Of a stretch of 64,000 nt of DNA, positions 48,553-60,491 are shown piece after piece. Position 1 is the first letter of the stretch; every line of letters starts with the position of its first letter. The position numbers and the translations under genes are program-made. Location: positions 43,945,304-44,009,303 of the forward strand of contig OY855904.1 of assembly GCA_963693305.1 (NCBI GenBank), written 5' to 3'. This DNA comes from Meandrina meandrites (Eukaryota > Cnidaria > Anthozoa > Scleractinia > Meandrinidae). The notes beneath the pieces are model-generated. The model searched no databases and was not told the DNA's origin. It saw only the letters and a program-made list of their open reading frames with translations.

Positions 48553-51126
48553 CTAAGTTTCTGCCTCTCTTGTAAGTGTCGAGGGGAACGAGTGTCTGAA
48601 AGTGTAGTTAGAGACTTGATTCCGCACGGCTTCTGTTGTGTTCTGTTCCGGATGAAACAGAATCACGTATAACTTAGGAGCGAACATACATCCCAGCAGG
48701 CCGTAGGAACTGACAAGTGTGGTAGCGCCTGTCACGATAGTTATACTAGGGTTCTCTAGGCCCGCAAAATCAACTGGGAAATAAGCTATGCTGGACAGCA
48801 GGAGTATGTACATGGCAAACCCAATATATCTCGCTTCGTTGAAGTTTTCTGGTAATTTCCTCGCCTTAAATGCATGGAAAGTACAAATAAGAGAAACCAA
48901 CACGAGGTAGCAATTTATCGCTACATGCAGGCTGAATCCCAACCTAGAACGATGTGGATGGCAGGAGAGGAAAATATACTCCCCTCGTTGTATTACGCTT
49001 GACATGTAGGGAGCGTCTAGGAGTAGCCAAAACGTCAACAGACAAAATACAGCCGAGTCCAGTAAAATAATCAAGGTGGCTTGCATTTTTGTTGTTAGGA
49101 TCCATTGCTTCGTCTGGTTGTCGACAAGATTAACGTGGAATGCGCTTAATATGCGAAGGGTTTTGATCATAAGCGTGGCTACGCAAGTTCCGAGTGCAAC
49201 GTAGTTGAAGCAGTATGCCAAACGGCACACTAAAGTTGTTGGTTGTATTAAGCTCAGAAATGACTGGGCAAAAAACATGGCAATAGAGATAAGCAAGATG
49301 GCGCTGAGTTCACGGCTCGAGCCTTTGACGACCGGTGTGTCTCTATATTTTATCAGGACGAGGCACGAAACCACTGTAAGCAATACTCCGAACGATGTAA
49401 ACCCAGTTATGAGGTAACCCGTGGTATCCGTTGGTTTGATGCTGACGATTGGTAACTCTTCGCATTCTGTACGTTCCTTATTTGACCTCTGACCTGTGGG
49501 GCATTCAGAGCAATTCAGAGCTCCAGGATATGGATTGACCGAGCCCAACGTACATGGTGTGCATTCCCAGCAGCATGAGGTTGTGACTGATTGTGCCGTG
49601 CCGGGAGGGCATATATGGGAACAAGCTGAAGTCGGAATACTGGAATTAAAGTATTGTCCTCTCCATTTTATCTTACCGATCTCAATGCGAAGCCTTATTT
49701 TGGACGCCTTATTCCACGATCCCAGGATTTGTTTAAAATCTTTAGCAATACCTTTTTCGTGATGTCTCTGAAAGTTAATAACACCATATGAGGAGGTCAG
49801 GGGGTTCCCAGATTCATCAAATTGAACCTTTCCCATCAGCCCCTCAAATGAAACGTTGCTTAAGTACAAGTCCACATCTAGTGGCCGCACGAATGGGTAC
49901 ATGTCGGGACATCTCCCTCCTGGAAGCAATCCGTGGGGCTCTGTGCACGAGTACATCGCATGAAGAGCATGCGCGACTGAGTAAACTGCCTCGATGACGT
50001 AAGGAAGAAAAGTATCATACAATTTATGAATTACATTCGGGGACAGAGTCATGTTCTCTTCGCATAAACTGAAGTCCTTAGAGTTCATCGTGGAGCAATT
50101 GAATTCTGTTATCCAGAATTTATCCCACCAGTGAGAAATACGATTCCTTTTCATGCTCTGTGGGACGAATGTCGTTAAATACGTCTCGAATTCTTCACTG
50201 CGATGATAGAGAGGTTGTATGCCCAATGCTCCGTCAAGAACACTAAATACCGACTGAATGTGAGTGGCTGGTTGTTCTGATGCAAGAGCATCGCTCAAGA
50301 TCCAAATACGATCCAGCAAATTCTGTTTTTCTGCTTCTTTAAGAAAAAGTCTCCCATAACCACCGAATAACCAAAGAACGACCACTTTTACATTGGTGTG
50401 TCGTTTCAACTTGGAAACTATAATTTCAACCTTACTCATGTAGTTTAAACGTGGAATGTATTCAGAAAGAGCGATGCAAAACGATTTTCTGGTGAACGAT
50501 TCTTCTTCCAGTGCCGACACACCAAATCTTCCGTATGAATCATCGACAGCTACTGTTCCAATATAGCTCCAGTTAAAATACTCAAAGAGATCGGCCATTG
50601 CACTTGACTGTTGCTTGTCCGAAGGCACGGTTCGGTAAAAATGCTTGTAAAATGGCGAGCTCAATTCTTCGCTGGTGACAGCGTAACTGACAGCTGGAAT
50701 ACCAGCGACCTTAAGCAGGCTTCCCACCAGCACAGAGCTGCCAGAATCAGCCGGCCCGATTAGAGATACAATGGGAATCGAACGGTGTTTTACCGTCCCG
50801 TTGTTTCCTGATGATAATTTCGACTCTTGCGAGCATACAAAATGCGAATCAGTTCCTTGGACAAACTGGTAGGCGGCATTCACAGCAAGGGACGCACTCT
50901 CGCAACAGTCGTGAATATCATAACCCAATGTTATGTTTGGTAGTAGACCCGAGTCGTTGTTGACCTTCTCAATAGCATAAATCATTGCCTGTGCATGACC
51001 TAATCCAGGAGCGTTGAAATCCCCACAGTCTTCATTGTTGATGCCTTTATAATGGAGGAAAAAAAGGCCACCCAGTGTGACGTTGCCTTTTTTTAACGAA
51101 TCCTGAGCCGGTGAAATGGTTAACAT
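48553..51126 (-). CDS. Class C G-protein-coupled receptor, intronless (857 aa)
   Basis: A plasma-membrane receptor of the calcium-sensing/metabotropic-glutamate/V2R-like class. Residues about 15-450 are a Venus-flytrap ligand domain (VTLGGLFFLHYKG, GPADSGSS, SYIGTVAVDDSYGRFG). Residues about 500-556 are the nine-Cys domain (CPPGTAQSVTTSCCWECTPC and following). Residues about 568-815 hold seven membrane helices with the family's loop KARKLPENFNEARYIGFAMY. The tail is short. The frame is open from end to end with no intron, unlike vertebrate relatives. The first in-frame ATG gives no signal peptide, although this class needs one; a good one lies just upstream in another frame (see next entry). 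Ligand unknown; I would not call it a true CaSR without a tree. Confidence 0.9.
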   Translation of the reverse strand: MLTISPAQDSLKKGNVTLGGLFFLHYKGINNEDCGDFNAPGLGHAQAMIYAIEKVNNDSGLLPNITLGYDIHDCCESASLAVNAAYQFVQGTDSHFVCSQESKLSSGNNGTVKHRSIPIVSLIGPADSGSSVLVGSLLKVAGIPAVSYAVTSEELSSPFYKHFYRTVPSDKQQSSAMADLFEYFNWSYIGTVAVDDSYGRFGVSALEEESFTRKSFCIALSEYIPRLNYMSKVEIIVSKLKRHTNVKVVVLWLFGGYGRLFLKEAEKQNLLDRIWILSDALASEQPATHIQSVFSVLDGALGIQPLYHRSEEFETYLTTFVPQSMKRNRISHWWDKFWITEFNCSTMNSKDFSLCEENMTLSPNVIHKLYDTFLPYVIEAVYSVAHALHAMYSCTEPHGLLPGGRCPDMYPFVRPLDVDLYLSNVSFEGLMGKVQFDESGNPLTSSYGVINFQRHHEKGIAKDFKQILGSWNKASKIRLRIEIGKIKWRGQYFNSSIPTSACSHICPPGTAQSVTTSCCWECTPCTLGSVNPYPGALNCSECPTGQRSNKERTECEELPIVSIKPTDTTGYLITGFTSFGVLLTVVSCLVLIKYRDTPVVKGSSRELSAILLISIAMFFAQSFLSLIQPTTLVCRLAYCFNYVALGTCVATLMIKTLRILSAFHVNLVDNQTKQWILTTKMQATLIILLDSAVFCLLTFWLLLDAPYMSSVIQRGEYIFLSCHPHRSRLGFSLHVAINCYLVLVSLICTFHAFKARKLPENFNEARYIGFAMYILLLSSIAYFPVDFAGLENPSITIVTGATTLVSSYGLLGCMFAPKLYVILFHPEQNTTEAVRNQVSNYTFRHSFPSTLTREAET

Positions 51127-51190
51127 TAGCCAAGATTAAGTGAACAACAGTCAGCAATATGTAGGAACGTAGGACCAGTAGACAGACCAT
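51118..51190 (-). other. Out-of-frame signal peptide upstream of the class C GPCR
   Basis: From ATG at 51188-51190 the minus strand encodes MVCLLVLRSYILLTVVHLIL then AN, a textbook signal peptide. In the GPCR frame a TAA lies 9 bases before its ATG, so the two do not join. A shift of one reading frame around 51118-51130 would place this peptide directly before the ligand domain. I read it as a frameshift (mutation, polymorphism or assembly error) rather than chance. Confidence 0.65.
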
Positions 51191-51560
51191 AGTTTACAAT
51201 ATTTATGACCAGTTATACGGTGTCCTAGCTTTGCTAGGATAGAGGGTCTCCTTTCAACACCAGTCTTGAATGTTTTACAGGATGACTGCAAGGCAAAACA
51301 TTGACGTTGTAAATCCATTTCACGGGAATCAGAAACATAACTTATACACAAACCCCTTGTTTCGTTACTAACTGATTACGTAAGATAAAAACCCCTCAGA
51401 ACAAATATCAGAAGTCCCTTTAAATTTGTGTTCGTTTCTCGATAAAAATGTGGTAGTTCTTGTTAGTCATGCATAAAATCAGCTGGCTAACCAAGGTACA
51501 ACGTTAACATAGGTACATTTAGGAGGGCCATAGGTTTGTTAGCTCCTTTGAGCTCATTAA
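51191..51560. other. Spacer upstream of the GPCR gene
   Basis: No gene recognised. The GPCR promoter should lie here; I see no clear core element. Confidence 0.4.
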
Positions 51561-51672
<112 letters not shown>

Positions 51673-51885
51673 TCCTGCTACTGCTGCTACTGCTGCTGCT
51701 GCTGCTTCTACTGCTACGACGACCGTCAAAAGTTAATAAACCAAAATAGAAAAAAGCCTCGATGTTTCCTATATTTACTGACAAATGAACGCGTTTTTGC
51801 TTTGAACAAGTATGTTCAAAACTCCCATCTCGAAAACAAAAATTGACGAACCTTTAAAAAGGAGAATATACTAGCATTCTACTAC

Positions 51886-52093
51886 CTTATTGTTACTTAT
51901 TTTCGCGGGAACGTAGTTTCGCGAAAAAAAAACGGCCATATTTCGCAGGACTTAATTTTCGCGCTTTGGCCAAAAAATACGTTTAAAACATAAAAAATAC
52001 AATAAAAAACCTAAAAAATGATTTTTTTCGCGGGTCTTTAGTTTCGCGTTTTTTTTTTAAATCTCGAAAATTTCAAAAATAAGTAACAATAAG
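51886..52093. mobile_element. 208-bp MITE with inverted ends CTTATTGTTACTTATTTT
   Basis: CTTATTGTTACTTATTTTCG (51886-51905) and AAAATAAGTAACAATAAG (right end 52093) are inverted copies. Inner repeats of TTTCGCG/CGCGGG occur on both sides. No coding capacity. Confidence 0.8.
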
Positions 52094-52718
52094 ATATCTG
52101 AAAGTGTGGATTCATTGGGAAAATTATCTTCCTCCGCTCACCAATGTACAACTGAAACTTTCATGTTGATTAAAAGCGATAAAGTTTAACATTTCTTTTT
52201 TGCTGTGAAAGGTCGTATAAAAAATCCAATTCACTTACAAAGTAATTTATAAAATTTATGCAGATACTTCATTAGTTTTAGTTGGCGTCCGTCTACAAAA
52301 TATAAATACAGTAATTGGGAAATTCTATGGTGTAAATGTTTTTCTGGATATGAAATTACGCATGTTTTTTTTTAAATCTTGAGGATCCTATAATTATTGT
52401 TTATTATAGTTTTACATCGCGACATCTTAAACATGATCTCTTTTTTTAAATTAAATTTAATTTAATTTCTCTAATGGATTGTTTTGTTTGTTGCAAGTGA
52501 AAATGACGATTGTTTGCACCAAAGGTAAACAATTTCTTTTTCTCTGGCAATAAATGCTGTATATTAAGTGTTAACCACCGAGACACATTTTAATATTGTA
52601 GGCTACTGAGCAGGCAACTAGGCTTGACTTCGTGGCGCGAAGTGTAAATAATTAAACTATGATCGTAATTTTAAAGGGATTTTCTCCATTTGACTGCACC
52701 GGCTTGGTCGCGTCGTCA
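52094..52718. other. Non-coding stretch
   Basis: A/T-rich with low-complexity AT runs (52446-52470). No gene recognised. Confidence 0.4.
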
Positions 52719-52876
52719 TGGAGTATAAATAATATTTTGAAACTGGAAGAAGGAAGTACAACAGCAGAATCAACATATTGCAAAGCTGTTCTAGCTTTGG
52801 AGTATAAATAATATTTTGAAACCGGAAGAAGGAAGTACAACAGCAGAATCAACATATTGCAAAGCTGTTCTAGCCT
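52719..52876 (+). repeat. Exact-looking tandem duplication of a ~79-bp unit
   Basis: GGAGTATAAATAATATTTTG starts two successive copies (about 52720 and 52799), which share TGCAAAGCTGTTCTAGC at their ends. They differ at only a few positions, so the duplication is young. Confidence 0.9.
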
Positions 52877-55364
52877 TAAAGTTGTCATCGCGAAAACAAA
52901 TTTATGCGGCTGAGCCACAGGCCAGATAAAGAAGTTTAATTTTTACTGAGCAATTTGGGCGCATACAGGTCTAACAATATAATCGTCAAATTAATGTTAC
53001 CTTTGTGGTTAAAATTTACAATGTTAACCCCCAAAATACGATCGCTGGCATCAAACATTTTACTCTTGCGAAAGCCGAGTGATGTCTCATACTGTGTAAT
53101 TTGGTGAACAAGTTTCCGGTTTAGCTTTTCACTAATTCATAATTTCTTATTATTTCGAAAGCAAAAAAGAAAAAAAATTCAACTAAATGTTTGGCTTTTA
53201 AGTATCTTGAAAAAAAAAAGAAAAAAAAAACGTTTGACGAAGCTATTCGACACCGGAGCGAAAAAAAATAGAGAAACGAGCAATCAAACAAACCTAGGTA
53301 TTATAAATTTGGTAACCTAGGAGACTTTTAACGTCAACATATATCATTAAATTCGGGATTTTTCGGTACGTTTTCAATGAGAAAAGAAGACAAAAATAAA
53401 ATAAAAACGGTCTTATGATCTTATAAAAAACAGGTTTTTATGTCAAAATACGATCGTGATATTTTCTTCACTAGCAAAAGATTTTAACAAAAAAGGATTT
53501 CGTTTTTAATTATTCTCCTTCTTTTGCATTACTTTCTTCTGCGGTTTTTTAACGCCTGCTCCTTACCTGGTGGTTTAAATAACTTTGAGACTAGATTTTT
53601 GTTAGAGATTAAAGCCCACAAGGAAAACGCAGTATTCTCACAAAAGTTCAGGCAATAAATTTCATTTATTCTGCCGACTTGACCTTGAATTTGAATGTTC
53701 TGGGTATTTTTTTTTATAGAAAAGCGCCAAGAGTATCCCTTAAAAACAGCATCTATAGTTTAGGGCTTACACCACACTCTATTTCCGTGGTAATGTAATT
53801 ATGAAGCAAGACAGCACATAACACATGTAAATGTACCTTTGGAAAGACGGATTAAAACAAAGAACACAAATTTTAAACGACACGCACAATACAGAAAAAA
53901 AAATGTAATGAATCATTCTATTTCTTACCTTTTTTTCCGTTACACGTTACACTCCAATCTGACAAATTTTCTCTGGAGACTCGATGACAGCATTTCAGTC
54001 TTTTTCATTGCCGAAACTAATCTATGTCCTTTAGCACTTACAAGGAAATTTAATTTCACGGACGACGTTATAAATATAAAAAAAGACTTTTCACACGTTT
54101 GGCTCAAATTTGTTTGACTAAAAAGGCCGGCGGTTATTACATGATGAATAGCAAATTTGAAACTTAGGATAATATCAAACGTAGTGTGTTAAATATATAA
54201 CCTTTTGGAAGCACCTTTTTTCAACTTCGAGGGGCCATCAATCCGAATTTCATTTCACTACTGAATTTAAAATTTTGTTGTCACCACTGTCACAAAAACC
54301 CAGTTTAATTTATGTTTTTCAGTCTATCGCTTTTGACAGACGATCTGGTTTATGTAAAGAAGGGCATCGAAATTGGTCCATTTGTTTGCTTTCTCGTCCT
54401 TTGGCAAAAAGAAACTCAAAACAGATATAAAAGCCTAGAATTTAATTTCCTTTTCTTCTCGGATCGGGGGTCTAGGTAACTCAGTACTATTTTACGGCAG
54501 GTGTACCTTCATCAATGCTTCAAATCGTCTTAATTTTTATTGTTTAATGGAAACCTTTTTACTTCCTGATAAATTCCTTTCATAGTGACAAAAATCGACT
54601 GACTCGAGACTAAGTTCTCTTGGTGACGTACCACGAAATATGCTGGGTGAGGGCTGAAGAGTTTTGTACGAATACTAAAATGCGAGGCCAGCGTTTTAGA
54701 TAGCTTTGCATCGGCAAATACTCTGAATGATATTTAGAATACCTAGGTGTGATAGAAGTAATTACTTTAATGGAATTACAGGAAAATCGTGATATAAAAA
54801 AAAGAAGTATGTTTTTCTTCTTTACTCTTTTATAATATCCCTTGTGGGTTGTCTTTTTTTTTGTCATGTTTTTCAATGTTGTGTTCTCTACACATAACGT
54901 TTTAATTGCATATAATTATCAGCCCAATCTGGATGACATCATCGATCCACAGAAGCATCTCTTTTGTAGGGGCAGTCGTCTATTGCGCAGCGTTCTTAAA
55001 GCTCAATTTACGCGGCCAAATAAGAAACTGCCTTCACGAAAACACGCGTGAGTAGCGGGCGATTTTAAATTTGACGGGCTGCAAACGCATTTTTATGGCG
55101 CTGTTTCTGATTGGTGCACGGTTCATCATTCGATGAATATTAACCAATCAGGTTACGTTTATCGACGCGGGAAACCGATTCAGAGCAAGCTTTAAAGTTA
55201 ACGCAGTCTCGAACCGTTTCTCGCTCAGCAAGAAAAATCAAAAGAAAAATCAAAGCCTGTTTGTTATAAATGGAAAGAAAAATCAAAGCCAAAGAAAAAT
55301 CAAAGCCTGTTTGTTATAAATGGGACAAAATGCAGCTAAAAAAATGGGATTTAGAAGCAAAAGC
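52877..55364. other. Long non-coding stretch
   Basis: Open frames of 88-92 codons at 53839-54117 and 54610-54876 have no domain and biased composition. A short local duplication (AAAATCAAAGCCTGTTTGTT at 55248 and 55296) is present at 55230-55322. No gene called. Confidence 0.4.
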
Positions 55365-55370
55365 ACAAGG

Positions 55371-55617
55371 GAGGCCCTGCCAGGGGGGGGGGGGGGGGGG
55401 GGGGATTCCATGTTGCTTGTCTAGATTTAAAAATGTCCCGTGTCGCTGTTTTATCGCACTTCACGTCGCTGTCATTAGTTGAATTAAGGAAAATTGCTTG
55501 TCCTTGTCCGACTTTAAGTTTTTCCATTAGGGTTGTCGTTTGTCACGGTTTTATTTTATGTGCTGTCGCTACTTTTTGGGCCATGTTGCTTGTCGGAATT
55601 TACCCTGGCAGGGCCTC
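55371..55617. mobile_element. 247-bp MITE with 15-bp perfect TIRs and a 6-bp target duplication
   Basis: GAGGCCCTGCCAGGG (55371-55385) and CCCTGGCAGGGCCTC (55603-55617) are perfect inverted copies. ACAAGG flanks both sides (55365-55370 and 55618-55623). A G22 run (55383-55404) begins at the left TIR. The interior has GTTGCTTGTC and GTCGCT words repeated on both sides. Confidence 0.85.
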
Positions 55618-56637
55618 ACAAGGCGAATGTACAAAGAGAGCAAAGCCCTGTTGTCTCAGGAGCAACTGCGTTTCTCGGTCGAGCTAAATTAGCTTAAGAA
55701 TAAATTGAGGGAATTTCATGCCGAGGCTCATTTGGAAAATGTAAGAAATTTGTATTATCGATGAGTTCTTAATATAACCCATTGCTAGTTATTTTTCAGA
55801 GACATTGCAGCTTTTTTACTACAACTATACAATACTCAGACCTCAGTACAGTATAGCACAAACTTTTCAACGCGAAGTAGTTGTATTATTAAAAATCTAC
55901 GTTTTATTTAATGGAATCGGCGGTCTTTCACCCAAATCAAAACAGAAGGGAAAGCATTGATACATTGACACGAGGAAGACAAAGCTCTGATATATGATAT
56001 TAAAGGAGAATACAGAGTTTGATCACTTGGGACTTATGAAAATTTTTCTTAAAACATAGAGCTGTAGTAATTCGTATTGCGTAAGTCATAAGTTGATAGG
56101 AACGGAAAGATCTCTTTTAATTTCTATATGTGCCTGCTATGAAGTCAGATGACGTAATAAGGGTGATTATGCTGAATCATTTAATTAATTGTCTCATCGA
56201 TTCTTTTCTCTACGAACTGATTTAGCATGCATATCGTTACAACAGTAAACTATTAGTGTTTATAATTTTATAAAATTTATGTTACATATGAGCTAACTCA
56301 TAAAAGTGCATGGCTTAATTAAACGTCTACACTGAATATCAAACTAGTGTCCTGATAAACTTAACTTCAATTTTTCTGTCATGGCTGTCCTTACAAATAT
56401 TAATTGCCATTTATTAATAAATATAGATTTTTTTGTTAAAAAATGGGGGTTTGTATTATACTTTTTTAAAATTGGTACAGTCTAACCTCTTTAATACAGA
56501 CACCAGAGGGATATCGAAAATGTCCGTATTCTGGAGGTAAAGTTTATATGAGTTTTTATCTCTTTCGGACCAAGTAAACTGCCCGTAACAGGGAGGTGTC
56601 CGTAACGAGAGGTTCGACTGTAGTACTTGATTAATCA
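55618..56637. other. Non-coding stretch
   Basis: A/T-rich. No gene, RNA or definable repeat recognised. Confidence 0.4.
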
Positions 56638-56705
56638 TTGTTAAGACTTACAATATTGTTTAAATATAGCAATCAACATCATTGTCATTTCAATCCTCCT
56701 CTTAC

Positions 56706-57019
56706 TTTCTCCTCCTCCTCCTCCTCCTCCTCCTCCTCCTCCTCCTCCTCCTCCTCCTCATCATCATCATCATCATCATCGTCATCATCACCGTCATCTT
56801 CATCTTCATCGTCATCCTCCTCCCTCCTCCTCCTCCTCCTCCTCGTCATCATCGTCATCGTCATCGTCGTTGTCGTCATTAATTGTTGGTGCATGGGCAT
56901 TGTAATTGTGATTGCCATTGCCATTATTGTTATTGTCCTAGTTGTTGTCATGGTCATCTTCGAAATCGTCGTTTCTGTTTTCAAAACGCCATTATTTTTG
57001 CATCAGGCGTGGTCGTCAA

Positions 57020-57084
<65 letters not shown>
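56706..57084 (+). repeat. CTC and CAT microsatellites
   Basis: (CTC)n at about 56707-56759 runs into (ATC)n/(GTC)n-type repeats to 56877, and (CAT)n at about 57021-57084. They give long poly-Ser, poly-Glu, poly-Ile and poly-His shadow frames that are not genes. Confidence 0.95.
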
Positions 57085-57086
<2 letters not shown>

Positions 57087-57857
57087 TAACACTTTCAAAT
57101 AACACTTCCAAATTCCAATTCGATCTGGAATACACAGTGTCCCCAATTAGCACACCAGTGCTAAATACATTTGACACTTAAATAAAGTGATTTATTTATT
57201 TATTTATTTATTATCATTGTCATAGTTATCATCACGCTGACGTAAGGTGCACAGATCAATTTATCTTATAAAATTGCAGTTGATATATACGTATGCATAA
57301 ACTTTCTTTTGTCATTACAAAATACATATTTTTATCTCAACACGAATAGAAAATTAGTTTTAATTAAAAAAATGTCCTCTATATTATCCTATTTATTGCA
57401 ACTCATGCATTCCGTTAACAATGGAAAAATGTTCAATTATTTTATTAAATGATCTGCATCACTGACTCACTGACAACACTTTTTCAAGATTGCTGTTCAC
57501 AGTTCGTCTTAATCTTTCTCAAACAAAGCAAAGAAATTAGAATATCCCACATACCCCCTTTAAATTCTGAGCTTGCTCATATTTTTAATTTATAAATTTT
57601 TAATACCGTTTATGTTATATGTACTTATTTTACAAAAATTAAAATAGCGTCTTTTTTATGATGAACTTAAATAATAAAAACCGCTTTTAAGCGCCTAATA
57701 TAGATAATGTTTACCCTGACTAACTTGAGCACGTTGAAACTGAAAACTTCGCCGTTTGCCTTACTTTCTTCAATACTTGATTCGATGGTGAAAAGCTTCC
57801 TTGCTAAGTATGCACTTAGCTTTTGCACTCAACAACATGACGTTAAAACGGTCTAAC
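57085..57857. other. 3' flank of the nuclear receptor gene
   Basis: A/T-rich. On the minus strand this should be 3' untranslated region; TTTATT words (AATAAA when inverted) occur at 57191-57211 and elsewhere, so the poly(A) site is not resolved. Confidence 0.4.
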
Positions 57858-60491
57858 CTAAGCCATTAACGATCCATGAACAATCGGTGCTGATGAATTG
57901 CTGGTCAGCATCTTCTTAAGCACATCTCCCATAGATGCGCCACGCAGCACTTCTGCGAAAAACAGCTGTTCGATGACGGCAGGCTCGACCTTTCTCAGGG
58001 AGGAGAGCATGAGAAGCAGTTTTCCAAAGCGCGTAGGCTGACTGGCGTACTGGCTTCTAATGTACTGCTCCAGAGAACTTTGTGAGGTATCTTGAAGGAT
58101 CTCAATTTGTTGGGGCTGTGTAATAGGTGAGCCGTCTGTAGAGACAAATTCTCGAACTTAGTACTGAATCTAACCAGAACCCTCCATTATCCATCGTAAG
58201 GTAAGGTAAGGTAAGGTAAGGTAAGGTAAGGTAAGGTAAGGTAAGGTAAGGTAAGGTAAGTTAAGGTAAGGTAAGGTATTTGTTATTGCCCCTGTACAGT
58301 AAAGACGAGATGAAGTTTTTAGTTTTCAAGCGGCATTATTTTGGGACGTACTTTTGATTTCTTCTTTTTAGCCTTCATCACACTGTTTGTTTTCTAGAAT
58401 GATTTAGCGTTAGTCATGCTCTTAAGCTTATTTCAACGTATTTACGACTTTAAGGTATTTGTTTGTCAGGATCAAAATATCAAGAACTTTTTATCTTACC
58501 TGTTCGAAACAAGACAATGCACTTGATGTGAAAATGTTCCGTCAAATCCATTCCGAGTGAGCGAACCTTCTCCACCTGGTCCTGAAACAACCGCGCATGT
58601 TCCATTCGCTTAAGAATATTCTCCATGGAAACCTGCCTGGCCTGCATGTTAGCTGTGGCGTACAACTGCTGAAGGTACATGTGAATCGGACTGCGGGCGC
58701 TCTCTAGTAGATACAAGTCACTCCAAGCCATTTTCAGAAGCGTGATTTGGTCGCTTTCCACCAAGTTGTTAAAGGTTGGCAGCTTTCGAGCCCAGTCGAC
58801 GACCGAGAAAAGCACATGAGCCGCCAGCTCATAAACGACTTCGGAAGTTCCCTGGGTTTGTGGGAACATCCCCATGTGGATGTTTCCCGGATTGGACAGA
58901 GCTGGCTGAAGGAATGTGAACGGTAGGAGGCCTGGTGCGTAGAAGCCAGTGGGATCACCGAAGTACGGAAAAGAGAAACCAGGGAATGCTGGGAGTTTTG
59001 TTGTTTGAACGGCTGTATAAGAAAAAAAAAAACGTTCAGTAATGGGCGATCAAAAGGGAATGCTACCTTTTCCTTTAAGTGGGCGCAATATTATTGATCA
59101 AGATCCTACATTGTATAAAGAAATTGATAGTTTATACCATTATGACGAACATGTTAGCTTGTACTCATTTGTTTGAGTGGCATGCCTCCATGGAAAGTAG
59201 CCGAAGTTTTACAGTAAGTGAATATAGATAAAATCACAATAGTTTTTTTTCATCAAAATATTGAGTGTCTTGAACTTAAATTACTCTGACAAATATACCT
59301 TCACTTTGATCACGCTTTTTTTTGTGGCAAATTTATATGATTTTAGAAACAAATAAAATGAAGAGAAAATTCGCATAGAATTGCGGATTAGTGTAAGGGA
59401 CATTTGGCTTGCTAGGTTTATTATGGTTAAAAAAAAAACAAATCAAAAAATAGATTTTGCAGCGAGTGAGACTTTTTATTGCTATCGTTTATTTGTTAAT
59501 ATCTACACAACGTAAAGATAGCGACAAATGAATTTAAATCGTTATCTCGACATGAGAAGAAAGCTTGAATTTAAGCCGTTAATAGCGTTAGAGAACTTGA
59601 TGTGGATTTAAGTCATTTTTTTGTATTGTATAAATTTAGCAAACTAGACAACATTGCCCGATCGACTCCCCGATAAGCTTTAACTTGCCCCCTTATGCCT
59701 TTTTTAGCGATAAGGCTTAGAGAAACTTCATTCAAATGGTACTAGTCAGATGTCTGTTTGTAAATGTATAGAGACTTTCAAAATGTGCAATATTAGCGAA
59801 TATCTCATATGAATTGATTGATATTTTAAATTTCAATAGCCGTTTATTTTCACTTTAACAGCACCGATCAGTTACAATAATGTCTACCTCAAATTTGTTG
59901 TTTCAACTTAACACAAAACCCGCAAAATTATCTTAAATCTCTGTTGTCATGTTTTGGTTAAATCGAAGTGATAGTTAAGATATGTGTAAAGACGGTCAGT
60001 ACCGTTTACAACACCTCAATTAAATGAGCTAAACATTGAATTTACCAATGAAATAATGTGTGCCTAAATACTCCACAAAGAAAACCTTTTTAAGAGTCAA
60101 CTAGCTTATTATAAGAGGAAACATTTCATTAGTCTTTTTTTCAAAATATAAATATTGTGTAAAGCACATAGAAGACGTATTGAAATATTTGGAAAACACT
60201 ATTGAATGCTGTACCTTCTTTTTTCATTCCTGTAATGAGGCATTTTTGAAACCGACAAGAGGGGCAGCGGCTTCGGTTATCTCGGTCAACTGTACAGTTG
60301 TTATTTCCCCTACATGTGTAAGAAGTACTGTTTCGAACCGTCCGCTTGAAGAAACTTTTACAACCTTCGCATGTGCTAACTCCATAGTGTTTTCCGGTGG
60401 ATTTATCCCCGCAGACCGCACAGTTCAATTTGTCCTCTGTCTTAATCTTCGGAAGTTCCGTAGCGATTGTGGAATCCGTGCACGCAGTCAT
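57858..60491 (-). CDS. NR2-type (COUP-TF-like) nuclear receptor, 3 exons, 355 aa
   Basis: A nuclear, zinc-finger DNA-binding transcription regulator. Exons 60215-60491, 58500-59012 and 57858-58135 join in phase (1, 1). The DNA-binding domain has all eight zinc Cys, from [20 protein letters not shown] to [17 protein letters not shown]; the P-box is CEGCKS, as in COUP-TF. The junction gives KKEAVQ, matching the family. The hinge is Pro/Phe-rich. The ligand-binding fold includes [36 protein letters not shown] and [20 protein letters not shown], the last close to NR2F. In the last helix, VLKKML stands where COUP-TF has an acidic residue, so coactivator recruitment may be weak. It is shorter than COUP-TF (~410 aa). 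Start: first ATG before the fingers. Assignment to NR2 is firm; to NR2F itself less so. Confidence 0.92.
58196..58277 (+). repeat. (GGTAA)n pentanucleotide microsatellite in the receptor's second intron
   Basis: About 16 near-perfect GGTAA units lie within the 58136-58499 intron, roughly 60 bases from the acceptor of the last exon. Confidence 0.95.
59013..60214 (-). other. First intron of the nuclear receptor gene
   Basis: Donor GTACAG at 60214 downward and acceptor CTTATACAG at 59013-59021, after a long pyrimidine run. No feature inside. Confidence 0.8.

Noticed and set aside
52652..52918. 88-codon minus-strand frame with a hydrophobic segment, possible signal-peptide exon
   Set aside because: It spans a 79-bp tandem duplication, so the apparent frame is probably accidental; no partner exon was seen.
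56638..57181. Poly-Ser, poly-Glu, poly-Ile and poly-His frames
   Set aside because: They come from CTC and CAT microsatellites; composition is the only signal.
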